DNA of 64,000 bases from Cheiracanthium punctorium (GCA_038373885.1 JAWZYV010013141.1:1364001-1428000), one strand, 5' to 3'; numbered from the stretch's first letter, positions 34,313 through 45,911 are shown. Translations and numbers: made by a program. Notes: a model not told the origin generated them from the letters alone.

Positions 34313-34754
34313 ATTTGAAGTACATTTGCGTAACGTCTTGCATGAGTTTGCAGTTCGTAAGAAGTAATTAAAATAAATTAACGATTGTATAAAAAACGCT
34401 TTAGTTCAGTATAACTTTGAGGGCAATTTATTTAAAGTTGTGACATTATCAACTGACATAAGATTATTTAAACTTAATTATCTTGATAATTATTTTTTTT
34501 ATGATAAGGCAATATATGTATGAATAAACTGTATTTGCCATGCGACGTGCACTTTTTTAACATGGTTTACCTGTGAGTTAAATTACTTAAATGTTAAAAG
34601 GTTTTACAGAAGAGAATAACTTATTTGCACACAGTACAAACTGTTTACGACAGATAGGGCATAAAACAAACTTGGTTGTGCTCCAGGCAAAACAATTTGC
34701 CATACGAATTGCTGTACAGACTGGAAATTTGACTAACTTGCAGTTGTGTTGTGT

Positions 34755-34955
34755 TATGTTGTGTATACATGTTGTGTTATAAGGTACACAAGGGCTATCT
34801 GCCAAGGTTGGGGGTCTGCCTTCGACGACGGACTTTTTAAAGGGTTCTATCGCGTATTCACGTTAAAGCTGGAGAAATCCAACCAAAACTCCAGACCGTG
34901 AGATCGAGAGCCGCGTGGTAGGTCAGAACGCTGGACCTTTACACTTCAGTGGTCT
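34755..34955 (-). mobile_element. SINE S1 body, reverse orientation
   Basis: Inverted family landmarks: GGGTTCTATCGCGTATTCAC, AGCTGGAGAAATCC, AAAACTCCAGACCG, then a degraded tRNA-like head. The A-rich tail corresponds to the ACAACATAACACAACACA-like tract at 34740-34770. Confidence 0.75.
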
Positions 34956-35797
34956 AATATTTTCGAGTGCCTCATCTACTGAAATTCCACTAACAAGAAA
35001 TATAAACACATTTTTGAACAACTTAAAAACGAAAATTAAAAAACCGGTAAAATGAAAATTTTTAATTTGGACACCAAACAATACACATTACTATAGTTTT
35101 CCTTTACTTTTGGTAAGGCATTTTGAGGAGGATTGTTGAAACATTGTATAAGGGGGAAGTAGCATTAATGGGACATTTCAATTCTGGATTTTTTTAAATT
35201 AATCTACTAAAATTATTTCTATGGGAATTGCATAAATATAAACATTAGTAGCTTACATTTCAGGCACACAACATGCACATAACATGCACATTACATTCAA
35301 AAACATGCACAGAAACACATTCAAACAAGTATGATAACTATGAAAAGTAACAATACGAAGTTCCATAATTTGTCCCATTCATGCCAGACAAAGATATGAA
35401 TGGGACAACATAAGGAATGGATGACAGATAATAAAACGAAACATGTTTAAAATTAATTCCAATCTTATTTTTTCAGACAGCACAATTACTTTAATTTGAA
35501 AAAACATTCGTAAGGGAACGAACAAAACAGCTGATCAGCGTATCAAAAAATATCAACGTTTTTTAAAATTCAAGTTTTCATAGAGTAATAACAAAAATAC
35601 TTCATTTGGACAAATTCGTCACTAAAAACTTTAAATTTTGTGTATAAAAAAAGTGTGTGCGTGTAATCTTTACACGCGATTGAAGTAAAACTTCTTTGAC
35701 ATTTACGACACATATCACTGAAATGATTAAACTTTAACTTAAAATAAATATCACATTATAATTTAATTATATTTATTATTCATGTACTTTAGAAAGA

Positions 35798-36130
35798 TTA
35801 TATAAATGTTATATTCATATTATTCATCGGAAATAAGTACTTGAATGTCATCGTAATTCTTATGTATGAAATTATAGGCTTGTGGTAACTATAATGCGAA
35901 ACATAAATTTTACTCTTTAAATTTGCTAGTTTTCTTGAAAATGCAGCATCTATCGTTGTACCGAAACGCGTTGTTGATTGAAGTCGAGAAGTATTCATAG
36001 TTAGATCCAATTTTTCTTTTAAAAAATCAACTAACGGCTGTGATTCTTGAGAGCAAAAATTAACATTAAAATCTCCAGTAAGAATCATTGTTAATTCATG
36101 ATAGTTACTTAGAATCCAGGAAGTGTCCAT
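35798..36130 (-). pseudogene. Endonuclease/exonuclease/phosphatase domain fragment of a retro- or Helitron element
   Basis: Over 110 codons on the minus strand read ILTGDFNVNFCSQ (about residue 16), then LVDFLKEKLDLTMN, STTRFGTTIDAAFSRKL and YVSHYSYHKPIISYI. GDFN, T-ID-F and SYHKPI (aligned with SDH) are metal-binding and catalytic motifs of the APE-like EEP endonuclease family, which nicks DNA. Such domains lie in LINEs and in Helentron-type Helitrons. This form, with a short linker before SYHKPI, recalls the Helitron-linked version. The N-terminal catalytic half, reverse transcriptase and helicase are absent. The start (MDTSWILSNY) overlaps a tandem repeat and is unlikely to be native. A non-functional fragment. 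Confidence 0.7.
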
Positions 36131-36425
36131 GTTGTAGTATTATTCTTTAACTGTTTTCTAATACCATTCTTCCGTCTGGAGGTTGGGTTTGAATGGGGGG
36201 AATGTCCATAGTCTAGTATTATACTTTAACTGATGCTTTCCTCTGTTTGTTGGGTTCGAATGCAGGTAGTGTAATTTTATTTTTTGTGTGTGTGTTTTTC
36301 TATCACAGTGTTCTTAAACGTTGATTTCGTCTGCTGGTAGTTTCGAATTATTATTCTGTATCCGTGTTTTTAAACTGCAGGTTCTGTCTATTGTTTGGGA
36401 TTGATTGCAGCCAGCGTCTGTTTCT
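36118..36425. repeat. Diverged tandem repeat upstream of unit C
   Basis: GTGTCCATGTTGTAGTATTATTCTTTAACTG (read in pieces) recurs as ATGTCCATAGTCTAGTATTATACTTTAACTG, each followed by a TGGGTTTGAATG or TGGGTTCGAATG segment. Weaker copies follow to about 36425. Confidence 0.65.
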
Positions 36426-36524
36426 TTGTGCTTTTTCAAAACCATGCATATTTTTCATCTAAAAATAAGGATTATCGAGAACCTCCTGTGAGGTTGGGAT
36501 TACATGTAAAATATTGTGTTGGAT

Positions 36525-36923
36525 CTACCTTCACAACGCATATTGATATATAAAATAAAGATTGATGTCTCAAAAATACGGCACTTGACTATTTTTTTTC
36601 TCGCCGTTTCTTTCCCTAACAGGTTCCGTGTACTTTTACAGGATGAAGTCGGGGAAAGCAGCAGAGCGGTCGAAAAGGTAGGTTTTTTCTGTGGTTCTTT
36701 TTTTTCAGGGTCAGCGTGGAGTATATGACGTATATGTCACTTTCTTTACTGAGCGTTACTTCCGTCAGAAAAAAAATCTGAGTTAATCCCTAGTTGCGCC
36801 TAAAGAAGTTTTACTTCAAAAAGTAAAAATGCACTCGCGCATGCTGTGCCACATTTCTCAATTGGATTGGGAAGATTTGGAAGAAAGTTATTCAGTTATA
36901 CGTAACCAATGTCATCTATCATA
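36525..36923 (+). pseudogene. Unit C counterpart of the unit D ORF (broken)
   Basis: Same sequence as 45912-46280 but with a one-base insertion (GTAGGTTTTTT against GTAGTTTTTT) and an in-frame TAA (AGTTAATCCC against AGTTGTTCCC). The end ENYSVIRNQCHLS is kept as ESYSVIRNQCHLS. It is disabled if the locus is coding at all. Confidence 0.4.
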
Positions 36924-37359
36924 GGATTTATATATCGATACATATATACTTCAAAACAAAATTTGACGCCCGAGATTCGAGTGTTCCGTTAATGAATTGA
37001 ATCCATTACAATTAAGTTGCAACTTATATTTAATACCGTTTTTTATGTATTCAAAATTGAGTTTCTCTCATTCAAATACATTATGCGAGTGTTCATTTGT
37101 TACTAAATCGTAGTTGCTGCACTTGTTGGTGTGTTCTCGAAAAGCTCTTTTGATGCTTGAGGGGAAAATCGGAACATAATGTATTTAAGATTATTTACTA
37201 TCAATTCATAAAAAATTCATAAATTCATAGAATAAAGAACTACTTTTAAACAAACGGTTACGATCTTGAAAAATCGGAACAATACTATAGTACGTTGATT
37301 TAATAACCACAAGTGAATAGTAAGCTTTAAAGAAGGACAGTTGCTTACTAAACAGCTCA

Positions 37360-37520
37360 AATTAATCAGTGAACAAACTAATTGGCTGACATGAATTCCT
37401 TTGAAATTACTTTCATTCATGCATACATTTAAATAAAACGATCACATCCAATTATTGTGTTTATCAGTAATAGGAAAGTGAAATCTGAGCACAAATAGAA
37501 AGAAACAGAAAGTGTTTCAA
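37360..37520 (+). promoter_or_regulatory. Conserved block CB, unit C
   Basis: CAAACTAATTGGCTGACATGA, then TTTAAATAAAA, CCAATTAT and TCAGTAA with the same 20- and 36-base spacings as in unit A. It lacks about 40 bases (GATGCAACTGAG... segment) present in A and B. Confidence 0.5.
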
Positions 37521-37739
37521 GTTCAGTTAAAAGCCGGAAATAATGTAAAAGGATTAGATAGTTTAAAATTAATTAAAACAAGTCAGAAATAGAATGAAAT
37601 GTACTATTAGGTATACGTTTCAGAAGCATGAATATTATGGTTTTAAATGAAAGTATTTTTAAATTCTCAAGTATATTTCTAGTTCAATTCTTCACCAATG
37701 CACCGAAAGATAGATTTTTTTTTTTTTTTGAGTGAGTTA

Positions 37740-37899
37740 CAGTTACGTACCCAAGGGGGGTGTAGGGGGCCTGAACCCCATCATGAGGAATTTTTTGGCA
37801 TACAAAATGAATATTCTTCAGTCCCTCATCACACACACGTACATAATTGATTTGCAGTAGTAATAACCCCCCTATGAAAAATTTCTGGCTACGCCACTG
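37740..37899. mobile_element. 160-bp hAT-type MITE, unit C
   Basis: Left end CAGTTACGTACCCA, right end (inverted) CAGTGGCGTAGCCA. The flanks GTGAGTTA (37732-37739) and GTGAGTTG (37900-37907) match at 7 of 8. The interior has G-run/C-run inverted arms and CCTCATCACACACACG. The unit D copy is at 47163-47318. Confidence 0.8.
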
Positions 37900-38175
37900 G
37901 TGAGTTGTATGTATCTTCTCAAAGATATTTCACGGCATTCATCACCTGCAAATTCATCATAATTCATGTAATTATTAAAAAGCTGAAAATTTACTTTATT
38001 CAGTTATAAATCACACACAAGCATTTTCTTTTCTACTGGAACGGTATAAATTGACTCTAGTTAATACATAGCAGAAATCCTGAAATGTCTATTCTGTGAT
38101 GAATATTACTTTTTTCCTGTTTGGCATGGTATCAATAAAAACAACAATCTTCACACACAACCATATACATCTATA

Positions 38176-38856
38176 CAGGGGGTCCCAAAAAGGTGGAAAC
38201 ACGCATTAATTCTTTATCTATTAGATACGTGTAGAATATAAATTGAAAAAAATGTTTAAAATAAGCTAGAAAAAAAAAGACTGCTTTAAGAGAAAATTCC
38301 TATCGTCAGTTTCCAAAAAGAGACACTTTTTATATTTGTATACGAATTCCGTAGAAAAAAGTATTCCAATTAGTAATACGTGCCATGCACTTTATTGAAG
38401 TGACGTACAAAATTTGAAAAATCTATCCTTAAAAGTGTTAGAGGTATGAAGATAAAAAAATGCTGACTTAAACCATTTTTCAATCGCTCTCGATGGGAAA
38501 AAAATCATGTCTGATGATCACATTTCTGAGGATGATACAAAAATTACGGAGGAAAATATTTTTTTCCTCTCTAGCAAGAAACCTTGGTATTCAAAGTCAT
38601 ATATAGTCTTCCATCATCTTTGTTTAACGATATATCTGGGACGTCTTATGCTGAAAGCCTGAAATTTTGTACATCACCTCTTCAGTATATGGTGCACATG
38701 GAATTTTGTATACAAATTTAGAAGTGTAACGTTTTGAAAATTAACGAGAAGAATTTTTACTGATCTTAGTCTTTTTTCTACCTTATTCTGAACATTTTTT
38801 CAATTTGCATTTCCCACGGATCTCTAATAGATAAAGAAACTTTTTAGGACACCCTG
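38176..38856. mobile_element. Long foldback MITE FB, unit C first copy
   Basis: CAGGGGGTCCCAAAAAGG to (inverted) CAGGGTGTCCTAAAAAG, flanked by TA. Arms of about 300 bp. For example AATTAGTAATACGTGCCATGC pairs in the mirror half with sequence around 38690-38720. Confidence 0.85.
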
Positions 38857-39464
38857 TATATATTTCTATAGATATGCATCTGTATTACTCAAACACAAAG
38901 CAGACCCCTCGAAAAGCAATCCGACTAATCCTGGGTAGCAACAATGTGGGAAGAAGTGGAAACCTACATGTTGAACGTTTTCAATGATTGGAATGAACAA
39001 ATACCACATGTATTAAATAATGGCTTAACTTCTGCTTTAATAAAGGTCCGCAAACGCACGAAGCTTACTAAACGTGCTTACCAAACAGTTTTACTCCTTT
39101 GCCCTTTTCGATGAAAATTAAGAAGAAAAAATTGTAAGTAAAGACTTTTGCGTCAAGCTAAGTAAAACAAGACAAAAGTTATAAGAATCTTTCAAGTGGC
39201 TTAAAGTTCTTGTTTGCTTTCTTTTTTAATAAATTAGTTAATTTATTTCAGCCATTTTTTCTTGATATTGAATTACTGAAAGTTTAAACAAAAATGGGAT
39301 TTACATTATAATTTGAGAACTGAGTTCCTAATATGAAGGAGAAAGTTAATATATTCTCTTAACTTTATCAAAGCTTTGGCTATATTTTAACACATCACTT
39401 ATGAAATATACAAAAAAGGAAAAAAAAAACCAGATGCATTTCTTCTACAGTGCCTTTTAATATC

Positions 39465-39655
39465 GTGTTGTTGTTTAAGGTAAAACACACTAAGGATATC
39501 TGCCATATGGAGAAATGCCTTGAGCAGAGGACTTTTTTAGGGTTTCTAACACGTATTCACGTTACATCTGGAGAAAAACTACCCAAAAGTCCAGACCGTT
39601 ACATTGGTAGATGTGCAGTAAGCCAGAATCCTGTGTTATATACTCGGACACTGTA
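39465..39655 (-). mobile_element. SINE S1 body, unit C, reverse
   Basis: Inverted landmarks AGGGTTTCTAACACGTATTC, ACATCTGGAGAAAAACTACC, AAAAGTCCAGACCG. The head is degraded. The unit D copy is at 48893-49105. Confidence 0.75.
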
Positions 39656-39894
39656 GCTTTTAAAAAGTACTCTAAAGGTTTTTCTGATTATATATATATT
39701 TCCTAAAATGTTTGTAGACTTCGAATTAAATAACTCTCGGCTCTTGTTTATTTTTATGAAAATACTTCCACGTTTCTTATACGTGTAAAAAATTTGAAAA
39801 TTTATTTCCAAGCTGTTGAACAAATAACAAGATGAAATGTTCTGTAAAAAAAATCCAGTAACAATAATATGTATTTTTAATTAATTTTTAAATA

Positions 39895-40219
39895 CAGTAA
39901 TATCTCGAGTTATGCTACCCCGACTTACGCTACCCCAACTTACGCGATTTTCAAATCTCCTTGATTCATTCGTCCTTTGTTTACCTCCAAAATTCCTTCT
40001 GTTAACGATTTTAATAATACAATTATTTATACAATGCATTTTGTAAGATTTTATTAAATATTTTCTTTCCAAATTATTGTTTTCTTTAGAGTCTGGCCTC
40101 AGTTAAAAATGATTTGTATGTACATATTCATATGGGAAATTATACCCCAACCTGCGAGAATTTGACTTAGCGTGGTTACATCTCGGTCCCACCTATCGCG
40201 TAAGTTCGGGGTGTTACTG
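39895..40219. mobile_element. pogo/Tigger-type MITE, unit C
   Basis: TA-flanked. Left end CAGTAATATCTCGAGTTATG, right end (inverted) CAGTAACACCCCGAACTTAC. Short GACTTACGCTACCCC repeats follow the left end, as in Tigger MITEs. The unit D copy is at 49334-49658. Confidence 0.8.
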
Positions 40220-40253
40220 TAAACTAAATGCATCGTGTCCTTCTAGAATAAGC

Positions 40254-40495
40254 TCCACCATGGCCGAGTAGACAACACACTAAACATTGTTGACGTCTGA
40301 AGTGTGAAGGTCCCACGTTCGGGTCTATCGCGCAGCTGTCGATCTAACGGTATGCAGTTTTGATCGGTTTTCTCCAGATTTAACGTGAATACGTGTAAGA
40401 AGTCCTTAAAAAGTCCGCCGCCAAGGCACCCCCTCGCGGGCAGATACCCAATGTGTAGGCTTGACATAACACACAAACAAAAACCGTCTACAATA
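40254..40495 (+). mobile_element. SINE S1, unit C, forward, with tRNA head
   Basis: Box A TGGCCGAGTAG near 40260 and box B CGTTCGGGTCT near 40317, then CGGTATGCAGTTTTGATCGG, TTTTCTCCAGATTTAACGTG and AATACGTGTAAGAAGTCC. The tail is ACACACAAACAAAAACC. Confidence 0.82.
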
Positions 40496-40719
40496 ATTAA
40501 GAATTAATAACAAAATGATACAAAAAAATTAAAAACAAAATGTGTTTGATTACTTTTTTCCCTGTTTTTAATACTCGAAAGATTAGAAAAACAAAAAGAA
40601 AAAATCCCAGACACACCTGTTTGCTTTTCTTCTCACAACCACACTTAATATTTGCTTAACTAAAATTTATTTGAACAATTCAGGCTCAAAAAAGCTCCAG
40701 GAATTGCACACGAATTCGT

Positions 40720-40920
40720 TTGGTATTTCCAGGGAAAACATTTTCTTCTTTATGCATTCCACAGAAGAATTCTCTAAGAGAATCAGAATGCATGCATTCC
40801 GAACACAACAAAGTAAATAAAATGTTGACGAAGGCAAAATATACCATTAATCATTCACTATCAATAAATGCTTTCATAATAATAATAAAAAGATTATTAA
40901 GATTAAAAAAGTGCAGGTAA
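40720..40920 (+). CDS. Unrecognised ORF ending in a donor-like site, unit C
   Basis: An open frame of about 66 codons lies between a TTTCCAG acceptor-like site (about 40725-40731) and CAGGTAAGT (40914-40922), a good splice-donor match. The unit D copy (50160-50366) keeps the frame and the site as TAGGTAAGT. The peptide (MVFPGKTFSSLCIPQKNSL at the start, IIIIKRLL near the end) resembles no family I know. With copies this young, conservation says little. Possible exon only. Confidence 0.15.
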   Translation: MVFPGKTFSSLCIPQKNSLRESECMHSEHNKVNKMLTKAKYTINHSLSINAFIIIIKRLLRLKKCR

Positions 40921-41300
40921 GTGCTAATATTATTTCCTTCTCTCTCTCTCTCTCTCTGCTGAATTTTCTACTTACTTTATGAATATAAAATTATTTCGGG
41001 GATGATTTTATTTTACTTCAGTCTCGACTGAAGTAAATAATATCTTTCCGTAGAGGTTCATAAATTATGACATACAAAAACGCTGAATTGAATTTAAAAG
41101 TAATTTCCCTTCTGATTAAAAAACACGGATATCGAATTATCTATAGTATTAAACATGGAATACTATTTTATGTGAGGGAAATTAGTTGGAATTTGTAATC
41201 TTTCTGTCTGATCGGAAATTTTATTACACGAGTTGATTCAAAGGTATTTTTAAAAATTTCAATTTTGAGCTTTATTCATGAAATTTATAACTGCAAGTAT

Positions 41301-41984
41301 GCTGAATGTACCAAATAGATTTCTTTCTTTATTAGAGATAAATAAGCATTGTAAATTGTAAGAAAAATGTTCAAAATAAGATAAGAAATAATTGCTTCCT
41401 TTAATAAAAAAAGTTACACATTTTAAATTAGTATATGATCCTCGTATAAAAAATTCTCAATTAGTAAAACGTGCCCCACACACTAATGAGGTGATGCGAA
41501 AATTTCAAGCTTTCATTATAAAACGTCTCGGAGGTATCTGCAAACATAGGTGAGGAGGGGCTATACATGAATTTAAATGTAAACGTTTATTGCTAGAATG
41601 CAAAATAAGCATTTCCTTTCGTAATTTCAGTACAAGCCCTGAAACGAGATAATTCAACTTGCTTTTCTCTTTCTAGAACCACTGAAAAGTGGTTTGAGTC
41701 AGCATATGTTTATCTTCACATATCAGACAATTTTTCGGATACAATTTTCAAATTTTGTACATCATCTCATTAGTGTACGGGGCAAATTTTACTAATTGGA
41801 AAATTTTTGTACGGAGGGGTTGTATACAAATTTAAAATGTTTAACCTTTTAAAAAGTAGCGAAAGGAAATTTTTCTTAACTGAGTCTTATTACCTCATTT
41901 TGAGCATTTTTTCAAATGTGCGCTATCCACTTCTCTCTAATAGGTAAAGAATTAAAGCGCTTTACCATCTTTTAGGATACCCTG
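41301..41984. mobile_element. Long foldback MITE FB, unit C second copy
   Basis: The left end is decayed (GCTGAATGTACCAAA); the right end (inverted) is CAGGGTATCCTAAAAGATGG before TA. Arms pair ATTAGTAAAACGTGCCCCACAC with its mirror ACGGGGCAAATTTTACTAAT. The unit D copy (50737-51429) has the better left end, TAGGGTGTACCAAAA. Confidence 0.82.
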
Positions 41985-42326
41985 TATATATTGAAGAAAC
42001 ATAAGGGCAAATCTTACTTGCTATAAAATTTAAAACTTTTATCCGTTTTTGAGTTGTGTGAAATTTTAAGCTATGAAAAATAGCTCTTCCATTACCGTTT
42101 GAAAATTAGTTTGCAGTTCAACAGAACAGAAATATGAATAAATGAATATATACATAGTGGAAATGATTAAAATAGAGGTGTTTAGAGCCTAATTGGGAGA
42201 AAACTGTTAAAAATGAAAACAACTGATTAAAAAAGAAGAAAAAAAGTACGGATTTTCGGCACTAGGGGCTAAAGTGTCGCTGTAAGGTACATTTTTGCAT
42301 GTACCTTTGCATGTATTTTTGCATGT

Positions 42327-42354
42327 ACAGAGGTCACGTTTGCGTGACCTCTGT
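42327..42354. repeat. 12-bp hairpin present only in unit C
   Basis: ACAGAGGTCACG and CGTGACCTCTGT flank a 4-base loop. Unit D has only the right arm (CACGTTTGCGTGACCTCTG). Just upstream, TGCATGTA is repeated three times in C but not D. Confidence 0.8.
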
Positions 42355-42539
42355 TCTCGCTAGTCATTGTAATAAGAATATTGTTACAAAACTGTAATGT
42401 TGTTTTCCCGCCACAACGTGTGTTGCGAGAAAGTGAGTTGTACAGGCATTCTTGAGAGTGAAATGAGTATGTGACCCACCTTGGCGACAAATATGGGAAA
42501 CTTGGCGACAAAAAGAAAGTTTTCGAAAGTAATGGAATT

Positions 42540-42700
42540 TGGCTCTATCTCAATTAGGAAAGAAGTTACTGGAAAAGTCTAGAAAAAGGATGTCACATCC
42601 TTTTTGACGTCACGTGCGCCTCGAAATCCACAAATGAGCAGTCACTCTCACTGTCGAGTTAGTCTGGGATAGGCTTTTGATATTGAAAGCAAAGCGATAC
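42540..42700 (+). promoter_or_regulatory. Candidate promoter-like segment with TGACGTCA, unit C
   Basis: TGACGTCA (42605-42612), the full cAMP-response element palindrome, overlaps CACGTG (42611-42616), an E-box. Just before it is the palindrome AGGATGTCACATCCT. All are kept in unit D (52113-52120). A second TGACGTCA lies at 45016-45023 (54517-54524 in D). Whether they act is unknown. They could be the old promoter of the Tc1-like element that follows. Confidence 0.3.
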
Positions 42701-43159
42701 GATTTATATTGCCGTTTGAATAGTGTTAATTCTGTGATATTTTAATGATCCGCTGTGCCAAGGTGTTCAAAATGATGTACTTATTGTCGGATGTAATGCT
42801 TCGTTCCGTCGAATATTTTCTATTTTTCGAGCTTGTTGACTACTTAGCATACACCCAGTAACAGATTTTTGTAACAGTATCAAGGATGATTGATGTCACT
42901 GAAAGCGTTGTATGAAAGCGTTGCTATTGCGTATTCTAAGATTGTTCACATTTTACTTTATACAAAAGAGTATGTTTTGAAAATACATTTGTTAATCAAA
43001 ACATGTTTTTAGACCAATTTCAAAGCTGTAACACACTCGCCCTAATGAAACTGGATATTACTACCTAGTCAACGTCAATGAAACTCTTTCACTAAGGTTT
43101 TTGTAATTTTAAAAATGTGGGCTAGTTGAAATGTTGTAAAATGGATAGATGCATGTCAT

Positions 43160-44940
43160 TCTACACCATGTGCGAATTGAAATACAAAAAACGAATTAAC
43201 AGTTTGTGCAAAATTTGGATTTTCAACCGCAGCGCTTTTTAATAAAGTTCGTACATTAGCAAGAAAGAGAATAACCTACCCGTTTCGTGTAACATTCTGT
43301 ATCAGTGAGGTAAGAGGAGTTAAACAGCACATAATGGCAAGTAATTCCCAATCGCTATCAGTGGCAAGCAGAAGCATAGAGCGAGGGGTGGACGTAATAC
43401 TCTTTCAAAATAGAAATAAATAATACAGCAGCACCCAAAAAAATAGTGTTCCGCAGCGCCATATTAGCCAAATGTTCCACTTGACACAAGCTGCACTGAG
43501 TACTATTATAAAACGATTCACTTTAACTAGAAATAGCCGTTCAGGTAAGACACTTGGTCTGAAACTGATGATGGCTGCTCGAGAAGTATTTCGTCAAGAT
43601 ATTCATAAAAACAGGCACTTGGCAGGCGTAGATTTTGTACCACTGGAAAGACAGACTTTTAAAAAGACCATTTCGTAAGAAACTCTGCATTGATATTGTG
43701 ATGCAGACCACCACATATCTTATTTTTAATTATCAATTACTTAATTGTTAATTATTTCTAAATTTAATCTCTGTTCAAAATTTATTCTTTGCACACTTTC
43801 GATTCGGATTTCTTCGCTTCGCCTGTAATGTTTAATTTCTGCACCTACCTTATTGAAAAGCAATCTTCCGTTTTCATTTATTTTTTCCTTTTTTATTTCA
43901 CTTTTGCATTTGTAAAGCCTAGCGTTTCAGTTTCGATGGTTTGTTTATGACCATATATGGCATCAAATTTATAAATAACATTGGCTTTCATTTTGGGTTA
44001 CAATTTAGCTGATAGATTTCTTGTTTTATCCTGTTGGCGCGTCGGGGATTCAAAAATATTTATAAAGAAATATTTTTAACACCTACTGGCGTCACGTTGT
44101 TTTAGCACTTTGTTTGGCGTGTCCTTTGGCGTGTTTTCTTCTGTTACTACTCTGTTGGCTTGCGTTTCTCGCTATCATTCTCGCCTTTGCTGATGACCTG
44201 ATAAGCTGCGTCTCTTTGGGGTCTGCCCAGACACCCCAGGACTTAATATTTTTGAAGTTTATGTGCATTGATATGTTAAAATAAAATGTAGAAGAGTGCC
44301 ACTATACGATGTCTTGCTCATTTATCACGGCCTTGCTATGAACCTGGGGAATTTCGCCTTCATAGATAGATATTTCAAAAGGTGTGGATGCACATTGTAC
44401 AAAGTAAGACGTAAAGAAATTCTCATTTCATCTAACTAACGTCGCCGTAGTTCGCGGGCCAAATCTAACCTTAGCTAAAATACAATTCAGTAGAAGCAGG
44501 TAAAGTGATCAGATGAATTTATTCTTCCGGTTTCATATTGTAAATATTGGCCGAAAGTTTATTAGGAAGAAGGGTGAAGCAAACGGTCCATTTTGTTACA
44601 AGGGCATGGTTCTTAAAGTAAGCTCTGGGAGGGTGTGGGGTTGCTTAAACGAATGGAGTTGGTAATTTGCATACTTTGACATGTTAAGATAAAGACTAAA
44701 TACGCGTTCTTGAAATGAATCTAAGTCTGTAAGCAAAGAGACTGTCTTTGGCAGAAAAAGATGTATGTTCCAACAAGATAAAGCAAGTCCGCATATAGCA
44801 AAAATTATGAAAATATAGCTGTGATCGATTTTTCTCCTATCGAGAATATTTAGAGAATACTTAAAAGGAAAATGATTCAACGTTGCCCCCGTAATGTGAA
44901 GCTCTTAAAAAAATATCTACGGTAGGAATAGGAAAATTTT
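43160..44940 (+). pseudogene. Degenerate Tc1-like transposon, unit C
   Basis: HTH part (43455-43640): QRHISQMFHLTQAALSTIIK, then RFTLTRNSRSGKT and REVFRQDIHKNRHLAGVDF, the paired-type DNA-binding region of Tc1 transposases. Catalytic part (44560-44930), read with frame changes: GMVLKVSSGRVWGC, then CMFQQDKASPHIAKIMK (second catalytic Asp), SPIENI (catalytic Glu) and RILKRKMIQRCPRNVKLLK. At the first catalytic site the usual DES has become RMNLFFRF, so the Asp is lost. About 900 bases without Tc1 similarity separate the two parts, perhaps an insertion. Clearly inactive. Terminal repeats were not found. Confidence 0.75.
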
Positions 44941-45911
44941 CTACAGAAACAATAAACTGTTTAATTTCGCCCATGCATACATACACGCCTTGCTGCGAGG
45001 ATCTGGCAGTAAAAGTGACGTCACACCTCTTGGTAATCGAACTGAACGAGCATATTTTGATTTTTAGTTGAACAGAGAAATATACTTGTAATGCTTATCA
45101 TAGCTATATGTTTTGTTTCAATTAACACAAATGCCGTTACAATGTTGTACTGAGCATATCAAATGTTATTAAATTGTTTATTTTGCATGTACGCCTCTTT
45201 GTGTTTTACGCTTTCCACATTTCAAGGTATTTCTTATGTGAACGAACTTTACTGACGTTTACTATGTATTTTTAAGACTGAACGAGTGGAACGTATGGAC
45301 ATAGACATTTTAGTATTTTAATTTTTTTTAAATCTTGTGTTTTCAGGACTACTTTAGAAATTGGCGTCAATCATTTCAATTCTGCACACACTTAACCATT
45401 ATAATCTGAAAAATAAACAGTACCAATTGAATAAGTAATACAATAGATTTTATGCATGCATATATTTAAAAACAACAACAACAACAACAAAAACTATTTC
45501 TCTTTATCGTACGAAAGTCGCCTGCTTAAATTCTTTTATTCTAAAATAACCAATTTTACAGAGCATAAACAATATACCTAATTAAATGTCTTGGAAGAAT
45601 GCATAAGAAAAAAATTGCCATTTGAAAGATTATTATTATAATTAAAATAATTAAAATTTCATATTTGATAGATTTTAACCATTTTTCTATGCATCCTTTT
45701 CATTCTGTCACATTTTTTAATGAATATGTTTATAAATCTTAATTTTAGCATGAAAATTTTGAATTTTTTTCATTTATTACACCATGTAATTTATTTTAAA
45801 ATAAGAAGTCCTTCATCTGATGCTCAGTTTTAATTCACGAAGAGTAATGCAAGTAATTACATGTAAAATATTGTGTTGGATGTACCTTCACAACGCTTAT
45901 TGATATAAAAA

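Larger units (their letters stand above)
23225..34560. repeat. Older tandem segmental duplication, unit B
   Basis: Second copy of the segment described for unit A, in the same orientation. Insertions seen only here: a mariner-type MITE (25386-25897), about 2.8 kb near 26.9-29.7 kb holding a foldback MITE, a SINE and a piggyBac MITE, a hAT MITE (33194-33494), and an expanded 113-bp tandem repeat (32100-32440). No intact gene is recognisable in either copy. Confidence 0.85.
36499..45855. repeat. Younger tandem duplication, unit C (about 9.4 kb)
   Basis: Starts ATTACATGTAAAATATTGTG and is repeated head to tail from 45856. The two copies align almost continuously. In one 120-bp sample (38581-38700 with 48001-48120) I count four substitutions. 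Contents in order: an unrecognised ORF, conserved block CB, a hAT MITE, a foldback MITE, SINEs on both strands, a pogo-type MITE, a second foldback MITE, a CRE-containing segment and a degenerate Tc1 transposon. Confidence 0.95.

Noticed and set aside
35160..35420. ATGGGACA and GTCCCAT pairs suggesting a small inverted-repeat element
   Set aside because: The matches are 8-9 bases in simple AT-rich context, without TSD or further pairing.
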